Shown here piece after piece: positions 56,971-64,000 of a stretch of 64,000 nt of DNA. The position numbers and the translations under genes are program-made. Each line of letters opens with the position of its first letter. The first letter of the stretch is position 1. The notes beneath the pieces were generated by a model, which had not been told where the DNA came from, ran no database searches, and saw nothing but the letters and a program-made list of their open reading frames with translations. Location: assembly GCA_029747015.1 (NCBI GenBank), contig JAKOGI010000053.1, forward strand, positions 809,501-873,500, written 5' to 3'. This DNA comes from Carnegiea gigantea. Taxonomy: Eukaryota > Streptophyta > Magnoliopsida > Caryophyllales > Cactaceae.

Positions 56971-59900
56971 GTAGGGGGTTCGGGTGGACGTACTATGTTA
57001 TGGCTATTAGATTTGACAATGCCTTTTCTTTCTTCTACCTTTAATCTTATTGATGTGTTTGTCAAATGAAGGTTTCTGATGATGAGTAGAGATTCACAGG
57101 TATTAAAGCAGTCCGTTAACATCATAATAAATTGAAAACTTGTGAGTTCATATCAGATCTTTATCACCATTCGAGGCTACCTTTGCTCATTGGACGTGAT
57201 TTAAATGAGGTTTATACAATTTTAAGAAGTACGAGGGGCTGCTAAAACCTCAATCGATGTTGGAGACATGTGGGGGAACTCTTAAACTTTTAAGTTGTAT
57301 GACTCAGGGTATTCAGGGCATAAATTCACTTGGTGGAATAGACAAGATGGGGTTAGATCAGTTGAGGATTTTTGATTATTTTTGTGCATCGTTGGAGTGG
57401 TCTGCGCTTTTTCCTTCAACGTCGATGGTTTATATTGACGAGGATATCTTAGATCATCTTTTGATTATGCTAAAATGCTTTTATCCCTATCAAGCTAGAA
57501 AGTGACAAAGGAGGAAACATTTTGAAATTATGTGGGCCTTAGATAATTAGTGGGCTAACATTATTTGTAGGGCTCGAAATGGTGTGGGTGACTGTGATTA
57601 TACTACAGGCTGTATAAGCAGGATTGAGAATTGTATGGGGAACACATCTTCGAATAGAAAGGTCTTTCCGTATGTTCATGATGAGATTAAGCAGTGTATT
57701 GAGGAATTAAAAGTCACAAGCTAGCTCAACTTTGTACAGAAAGCATATTTTTGAGCAGATCCGGTAGTGGAGACAAAAGGAAGAGGTCAAGTGGTGGCGA
57801 CATTCTCTGGTTGACTCCTGTGCAGTTCTTGTTATTCTGAAAGGGGATCCTATAGCTCCCCAGTTTAATCACACGCATACGATACTTAACCCCAAGAAGC
57901 AATATCTAGTGGATGTATTGGAATTCAGGCCTATCATTAACATGGCGCATAAGCTAATCACAAAGGAGTTGACAAATAGACTAAAAGAATTTTTGCCTCT
58001 ATTATTTTGAAAAGTCATAGTGCCTTTACTCCTAGACATCTAATTACTAATAATGTATTGGTCGCTTTTGAAAATTTGCACTCCATGAAATATGACTCAG
58101 GGGCTAACGGGACTATGACTTTAAAGCTTGATATGGCTAAAGCATAAGACAAAGTTGAATAGGTGTTTCTCTTGAGGTGATGTTCAAAATGGTTTTCAAG
58201 TCAGCTACCTTTTGTTTTGTGACTAGTTAAGAACCTCGTGGTCTAGTTCTGCCTAGTGGGGGGTTTCAGCAAGGAGATCCCATCTCTCCATATTTATTCT
58301 TGTTCTATGCAAAAGCTTTTTCATATCTCTGGATTGATGTGGCTTTAGTAGGAATAATTTTGGGACACACAGTATGTATGGGGCTCCTTCCATTTTGCAC
58401 TTACAATTTACGATCGATTCACTTATTTTTTGTAAGGCCAATAAGGATTTGGAGGCAAGAGTCAAAGCATTATTGTGTGAGTACGAGAAGGCTCTGAGCA
58501 GCTGAATTATACCAAGACTAGTGTGATGTTTAGTAGTGGAGTTCCCTAACACTGCAGAGATGAAGCACTCATCACCCTAGATATTAGAGAAGTTCTCTCT
58601 TATAAGAAATATCTGGTGCTCGCTACTTATATTAATGGATCGAAGAAAAGGGCTTTATTACCTATCAAAGACCATGCGCTGAATGAAATTAAGGGTGGCT
58701 AGGAATAAATCTTTCTCAGGTGGGTAGGGACTAGGGAGGTACTTGTGAAGACTGATGCCCACGCTCCTCCTACCTATGCTATGAGTGTTTTTAAGCTACC
58801 AAGAGACTTTTTCCAAAACATCCAATCTGTTATTAATGGTTATTGATTTATTGGTGTGGTGGAAATAATAGCTCTCGCAAGATCCATTGGGTGGGCAAAC
58901 AGATATTGTGTTGGTCAAAAACGGTAGGGAACCTTAGGTTCTAGGACCTAGAAGGCTTTAATACCCTCTTCTTGCAAAATATGTGATGTAGTCATACTGG
59001 AAAGAGGAGGAAATGGAAGGAAAGCTCAAGTGTTTAGTAAGAAGAAGGGGAAATGGTGCGGGAAGGAAGGGAAATGGCGTGGGAAGAAAGGGCAGGCATG
59101 CCTTGAATAAGGTTCAAAGGCTTGAAAACTGAAAGATTGATAGAACTAAAATGTTTTTTAGATACAAACTTCACAACTAAGAACTGTTTCAGGGCCCTTT
59201 ATCCTAGATTAGGTGGTGAAGTCTGCATCCTAATTAAGCTTAAGGGCCCTAAACTCAAGCTTAATGGTGAAATCTGTATCTAAGTGAGACTTTAGTTTTC
59301 ACTAGATTAATCTTTGGTAATGAAATCTGTATCCAAGGATTGATTTAGTTTTCTATCCTTTTCTCTTTTTCCCACTTAGAATCATTTGATTCTAAATACA
59401 AAATCTCTTGTGTCTCTTTAAGGATTTACCCCTGGGAGATGTATCAATAGTTTGGATGTTAGTTCATTATGGAAACTCCCTTGTTTTCATATTTTGAAAG
59501 CTAGATACTTTTCGAAGTGTGCTATGATGGAACTGGGACTCAGACACATGCACAGTTTAACGTAGAGGATTTTATGAGGGACTAGTGGGTTGTTGACAAG
59601 GGTTCCCGGTGGTTCGTTGGTGATGGGTATAAGTTGAATCTATGGACTCCAAATGGCTTCCAAAGGTTCTTTCAAGGTAATTACCCTAGGAAGGTTGAGT
59701 TTTCTCTTGTGCAAGTTACAGACTTAATTTACAGGGATGCGGGAGATTAGAAATGTGGGATGATCGCTAATGTATTTTTACCAGTTGATGCTAGTATAAT
59801 CAAATTCATTCTCTTATGTACATCTTGGCCAAGGATAAGGTGATGTGGCATTACTCTCCTAATAGGGTATTTTCTATGAAATCGACTTATCATCTCATTA

Positions 59901-60610
59901 CAAGTCAAAATCACGCTGAGTCCCCTTCCAGCTGCTGGGGTAACACAAAAACATTCTAGGTGGCATTATGGAATTTGGACATACCACCCAAAATGAAGCT
60001 TTTTGCTTGACGGCCTGCAAGTTGAGCTCTACCATTGAAAATAGAAATGGTGCTAAGGCGTATTCAGGGACTTGGCGTCAAGTGTGGTATATGTGGCGGG
60101 TTTGATGAATTCAATAAGCATGCCCTATTCGATTGTGTGGTTGCACAGTTAATGTACAAGGTGCCTTGCTTCTCACAAAGCCTCCGGTACTCGAATATGT
60201 GCTCTGTCCAGGAGGTTTTTATGGTAGCAAAGAAGGTTGATAAGGAGTAATGAGGGGAGTCCATGGCTATTTCATGGCATGTTTCAATATGAGGAAAAAT
60301 TGGGTTTTTGGGGAAGCCGGAATCGAATCTAAGTTGGTTGCTGAAGAAAACTCTTGACGCTGTGGCTGACTTACAAGATAATAAAGACAAGATTTGCGCA
60401 TCCCATTTGCTAATTACGATTACACAGAAGCCACTTTGTGCTGGGATCTTTAAGATTAATATTGACGGGGGAAAGGTGGGCAAGGAAGGTCATGGACTTG
60501 AGGTTGCTGTATGTGATTCTAGTGATTCCTTGTGTTTAGGGGCTATTCATCAGGGAGTGGGCCTAAATTCGTGGAAAGTAAAGCCTGCTTATTTGCACTG
60601 TAGTTAGCTT
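56971..60610 (+). pseudogene. L1-type LINE relic (endonuclease, RT, RNase H)
   Basis: Order of blocks: endonuclease C-terminal half (RFTGIKAV, LLIGRDLNEV near 57200, KFTWWNRQDG, ILDHLLIML), RT (FRPIINMAHKLITKELTNRLK, LITNNVLVAFENLHSM, LKLDMAKA, GGFQQGDPISPYLFLFY; the FADD site reads FTID near 58405), the zinc-like C-x2-C...H...C block (CGICGGFDEFNKHALFDC, 60085) and plant LINE RNase H (IFKINIDGGKVGKEG). Many frameshifts and stops. The first endonuclease half and ORF1 are absent because the text begins at the Athila LTR end. No poly(A) tail is visible. Confidence 0.85.
58985..59435. repeat. Unidentified insertion in the LINE with three related units
   Basis: LINE text stops near 58980 (GFNTLFLQ) and resumes near 59440 (SSLWKLPCF...KARYF). 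Between them, the motif TGGTGAAATCTGTATC or close forms occur three times (about 59213, 59265 and 59319), 50-54 bases apart. The first part is G/A-rich with GGGAAATGG repeats. I cannot name the element. Confidence 0.5.
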
Positions 60611-60703
60611 GGCACCATAGTCTTCTTTGGAAGTTGAAGAACCAACTCTGCCTAAATACTGAATTGGGTTTTGTAATTTGTGATGTTTTAGCTCTTGTTA
60701 TAT
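60611..60703. other. Short stretch between LINE and CACTA element
   Basis: May be the LINE 3' untranslated region (GGGTTTTGTAATTTGTGATG). Nothing else is seen. Confidence 0.35.
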
Positions 60704-60729
60704 CACTACAAAAAAAAGTCTATATAATA

Positions 60730-60960
60730 ACAAAATTAGCAACGGAAAAGGGCAAAATAGCGACGAAATTTTCAATTCAATGACGGAATTGGCGACGGAA
60801 AAGGGTTGTCAGTTTTTCACTCATCGCTAAGTATCTGGTGACGGAATTCTGAAATTCTGTATCCGTCAGCGACGGAACCAGTGACGGACACAGCGACAGC
60901 CTGATTTTTAGCGGGGGATAAAAAGGCAGGGAAGTAAGCGACGGAACGGCAATCAGTCGC
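60730..60960. repeat. CACTA subterminal repeat array
   Basis: GCGACGGAA, GACGGAATT and GCAACGGAAAAGGG motifs recur about ten times, in both orientations. In En/Spm such motifs bind the TNPA protein; that role here is inferred. Confidence 0.75.
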
Positions 60961-61474
60961 TGACTTCTGGGTTTGAAAAAAAATGAAACCTTTGGTTCCA
61001 TCACCAGTCCATCTATATTTTCGTAATTTTTTTGAATTAAACGTTTGTTTCTTATCGTATCCCTCAGTACATCCATTTAAATTCCTGCAAGAAATTTACA
61101 AAGAATATTCACTTCATGAACATCCAATGGCTTCAAGTATGACTTCATTCGAAGCAATCTCAACAATTTTCGAACCATAAATAGGTAGAATATCACATAT
61201 AAAGTAAAATAGTTCCCAAATACACTTAAGAACAAATCTAACACTTGAAACCAATTGTTTTAATTCACAAACTACAAGTCCCAAACAAAGTATATATATC
61301 ACAAACCACGAATCCCAAACTAACCATAAGTTGCTAGTTAAGCCAAGTAAAATTAAGTTAGAAGAAGAGGGAGAAGCAAGTACCAACAAGGAAGGAATGA
61401 AGTAAGCACCAAGTCGTGAGAAGTACGAAGAAGCAAAGAGGAGAATCATCAACTGGGGGAAAGCCGCAAGCTAC

Positions 61475-62730
61475 TCAATCACTAAGGTAAGGATCATCAT
61501 CTTCTTGATCCTCACCCTCATCCTCATTATGTTGTGGATAATGAGCAAAGGGTGGTTGAGATCCCGTGCTAAAAGCTTGTTGCATTTTAAAAAAAAAAAG
61601 CTTGCAATCACTGATCGATGCTCATCATTTGCTGGCTTAGTTGCTGGTTGTTTTGGGTTAGCATTTTGTTGGATTCATCTAGTTACTTACATTTCTCCAT
61701 AAGTAACTGGTAACTTTCAGCTTAGGAAGTTAGCTCACCTCCCAAGTTGGTTACTACACCACTTAAATCGTTCAGCTCTTGTTATAATGGTTTATAACCT
61801 GTATCTGCTGACAGTCATTTATGTGAAGTATGCATTAGTATATCAATTAAATAAACTTATCGTATAACCATGTTCATTGAAACATTAATATTAAAACTGT
61901 ACTGGCTTGTTGAGTGGGACTGAGTGACAGGATTTTCTAACATTGACAACCTCATTGCCAATGCCATAAATATGGCTTTTTTTGTTCTTATACGTCTTCA
62001 CCCAATATTTATTTGGGTTTGGAAGTGTTTGGGATGAATTTTGAGAAGTGTCATCCCCTGTCGCTTGAGAGTTGATTGCATTTTGAAATTTTCGTTTAAA
62101 GAATTCCTACAATATCACAACATATGCAAAAAATCATACTTGTTACAGTGAATGAAATTAAAGTATACGAGTTTAGTTTGAACTACCAACAGAGATTGAG
62201 AATTTAGAATAGCTTACATATGTTTGTTATGATTTATTATCAACCCAAAAGGTCATCTTCTTTACCCTAGAGTTTGTGAGTGTGGATAAATAATTCAACG
62301 ATTGTGGGGTCCGTCCCAAATTGTTCTCTCTACGTGTCTAACAAAATTATATGAAACACAAGCCAAACCACATTCAAAGTAGCCTAAAATATTAAAATTA
62401 AAGAAATACAAAGTAAAGTTCATTACCAGACGCCTCCTATGCTCGTGCATAGGACTCGAGCCACAGGTGTGAAGAGATGGGCCACTAGTTTCTAGGGTAC
62501 CTAGTCAATTCCTTTGGGCTGTTTCACACAATTTCTAATAAGCTTCGTTTGCCCAGTATTGTTGGAGTCCTTCCCTTTGAGCATCATCGAGCCAAATAGG
62601 TTTCTTGTTGTGATTCCGTGCTTTGCCAAGGAAGTCTCTCAAGCGTGCATTGCCTTCATTTTTAAATTTTTTTCTTATACGGTCCTCATAGACTGGATCC
62701 CAAGTAAACCACTTATGCAATTATAAAGAC
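61475..62730 (-). pseudogene. CACTA ORF2 (TNPA-like, Transposase_24 type), worn
   Basis: Minus-strand pieces in order: 62720-62430 (WFTWDPVYEDRIRKKFKNEG, KPIWLDDAQREGLQQYWANEAY, then HTCGSSP), 62330-62225 (DPTIVELFIHTHKL), 62110-61915 (PNKYWVKTYKNKKSHIYGIGNE), 61800-61600 (a Leu/Gln-rich, coiled-coil-like part) and an acidic end DEGEDQEDDDPYLSD closing at 61475. The gaps have the size of introns. This is the plant transposase family 24 pattern. Stops in the coiled part (four) argue for a pseudogene, unless they lie in introns. Confidence 0.75.
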
Positions 62731-63059
62731 AACAAACACATCAAATAATACAATAGTAATTTATCAGGTTCACTCAAAGTGTTAATATGTAGTGACTTTA
62801 GTTACCTTGAACTCTCCAAACCATAAATTCTGTACAGGTTTGGACACTTTACCCAAGTAGGCTAAGGTCTATCATATGTACTTTGAAATATGAGAGAAAT
62901 CCTACTAACAGCACCTTCATTTGGGAGAAACCTGATTGAACAAAATGCATCAAATAGGTAGGTAACAGGTATTTTTAAAATTCATTCATACAATAAAAGT
63001 AAAGTCACAACCAATAGTTTTTCAAGTAAGTACTGAAATACATAACAATTCATAAGCAC

Positions 63060-63842
63060 TCAATCATCTGCATCATCATCATCAATGTCATCGTCATCGT
63101 CATCGTCATCATCATCATATAAATGTAGATTTTCCTCTACATCATCTATTTCATTACCGTCATCCCACTCCGCCTCTTCATCACCCTCATCATCATCTCC
63201 CTCATCTATGTCGTCATTAACCTGAATAACGAAAAAACCCATTTTATCATTAACCTCCTCCGGTGTTGTACTTTCATCCAATAATGATGTAGGGATAACA
63301 TCATTCATTGGTTCGATGAGTGTCGTCATGCCCGTTTGTTAGTAAGTAGTACATAGAGTATATTGCTTGTCCACTCTCGCCCTTGGTTTGGTTGGTATGA
63401 CAACAAGCCAATTGGCCCTGTCCTTTGAGCAATCTAGATGTGGCATACAGTATACTTATGGCGCAGTGTTTGGGAGGATGAATGGATCATACTTTCGGTT
63501 CCTCCTTGTGCGATGTATTTCAATAAGTTTGCTTAGTTTATGTGATCGAGTTCCATAATTCAGTGTGGGATCAAACCACTCACAACTGAATAGCACACAT
63601 CTTTTAAGTGATTCACCTACATACTCAATTTGGATAATATCCTTAAGTACGCCATGATAATCATTTTCAATATCGCCTTCTCCTGTACCACATACACCAA
63701 CACCACAATTATATGTTTTCTTCCTGACACTGCGAGCTTATGTGTGGAATTTAGATCTATTAACTCCATATGTCGTCCACGTTGAGACATACCGATTTGG
63801 CTTTACAGCTAACTGTGTCAAGTACAAATGTTTGTGATTGTC
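63060..63842 (-). pseudogene. CACTA ORF1 C-terminus (DUF4216-type, acidic tail)
   Basis: From 63842 leftward: LAVKPNRYVSTWTTYGVNRSKFHT, a stop, NCGVGV, YHGVLKDIIQIEYVG, LFSCEWFDPTLNYGTRSH, YDPFILPNTAPYVY, then in shifted frames NWLVVIPTKPRARVD. These are the blocks of the DUF4216 domain that follows transposase in plant TNP2-like proteins. The tail 63329-63060 is strongly acidic and ends in a run of Asp broken once by Ile. One stop and one or two frameshifts are seen. Confidence 0.75.
63068..63119. repeat. CAT/CGT trinucleotide run coding for poly-Asp
   Basis: CATCAT and CATCGT units on the plus strand. They give the Asp run on the minus strand. GAT and GAC codons are mixed, so the run is not a pure microsatellite. 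Confidence 0.85.
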
Positions 63843-64000
63843 GAATAGTTAAATGTAATGCACCTAAGGTGACATAAGATGCGATTTTAGTAAATACAAT
63901 ACACCAAACTATTATGTGAAAATTATCAAGGAATAAGTTATATTGCTTACATTTTGACTAAACCAATCTATAAAATGAGACGTGCATTTCTGACTTGTTA

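Larger units (their letters stand above)
60704..64000 (-). mobile_element. CACTA (En/Spm) element, 3' part, running out of the window
   Basis: The terminal sequence CACTACAAAAAAAAG lies at 60704, next to TAT, a possible 3-bp duplication. CGACGGAA-type subterminal repeats follow, then two minus-strand gene remnants in the order expected for plant CACTA elements (TNP2-like protein end first, TNPA-like ORF2 next to the 3' end). The 5' end and the main transposase domain lie beyond 64000. It inserted next to the LINE end. Confidence 0.85.

Noticed and set aside
63060..63329. Stand-alone acidic protein (poly-Asp)
   Set aside because: It continues the DUF4216-type protein of the CACTA element after a frameshift or intron, and the Asp run comes from a trinucleotide repeat.

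Overview
The window reads as repeat-rich, heterochromatin-like nuclear DNA of a flowering plant. It is AT-rich, I recognise no intact host gene, and almost every coding trace belongs to a degraded plant transposable element: Ty1/copia, Ty3/gypsy of the Athila and chromovirus types, an L1-type LINE, CACTA (En/Spm) and hAT-like elements. The species cannot be named from the sequence. No prokaryotic operon, rRNA, tRNA gene or CRISPR array is visible.

Layout. (1) 1-18255: a roughly 5 kb copia element (795-18250, 204-bp LTRs, 5-bp target duplication GAGGC) carries a complete but dead 12.4 kb Athila-type gypsy element (2677-15081, minus strand, target duplication ATTCT) between its protease and integrase. 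The 5' flank, 5' LTR and leader of the copia element also occur as an older tandem copy at 1-661, and that copy holds a 233-bp hAT-like MITE. (2) 18256-27611: relic zone with an 868-bp hAT-like element, a copia 3' end on the minus strand, a 279-bp MITE, worn Athila-like sequence and a diverged chromovirus-type LTR. (3) 27612-42298: a minus-strand chromovirus (gag, protease, RT, RNase H, integrase, chromodomain) inside the gag of another minus-strand gypsy element. Its right LTR is a mosaic that contains a second LTR family, itself split by an opposite-strand 4.6 kb LTR. (4) 43689-56970: a second Athila copy on the plus strand, 5'-truncated, with a 1.1 kb non-autonomous CACTA element in its RT gene, and a solo LTR plus an 830-bp hAT-like element before its envelope-like gene. 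(5) 56971-60610: a dead LINE that starts mid-endonuclease exactly where the Athila LTR ends. (6) 60704 to the window end: the 3' part of a CACTA element on the minus strand.

Order of events. The copia element predates Athila copy 1. The minus-strand gypsy LTR at 43688 interrupts the Athila copy 2 gag, so Athila copy 2 predates it. The chromovirus sits in the gag of that gypsy element, and the two inverted LTRs of the second family came later still. Athila copy 2 probably landed in the LINE. The two Athila copies are independent versions of one family and together show most of its layout: LTR, tRNA-Asp-like primer site, gag, protease, RT, RNase H, integrase, GC-rich and pyrimidine-rich spacer, ATHILA/envelope-like ORF, long 3' untranslated region, LTR.

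No element here looks able to move by itself, because all carry stops, frameshifts, deletions or lost catalytic residues. I found no convincing new functional system. The observations best worth checking are the LTR ends of the Athila family (TG...TA), the repeated GC-rich palindromes in that family, the inverted LTR pair at 34715-41735, and the duplicated copia 5' end.
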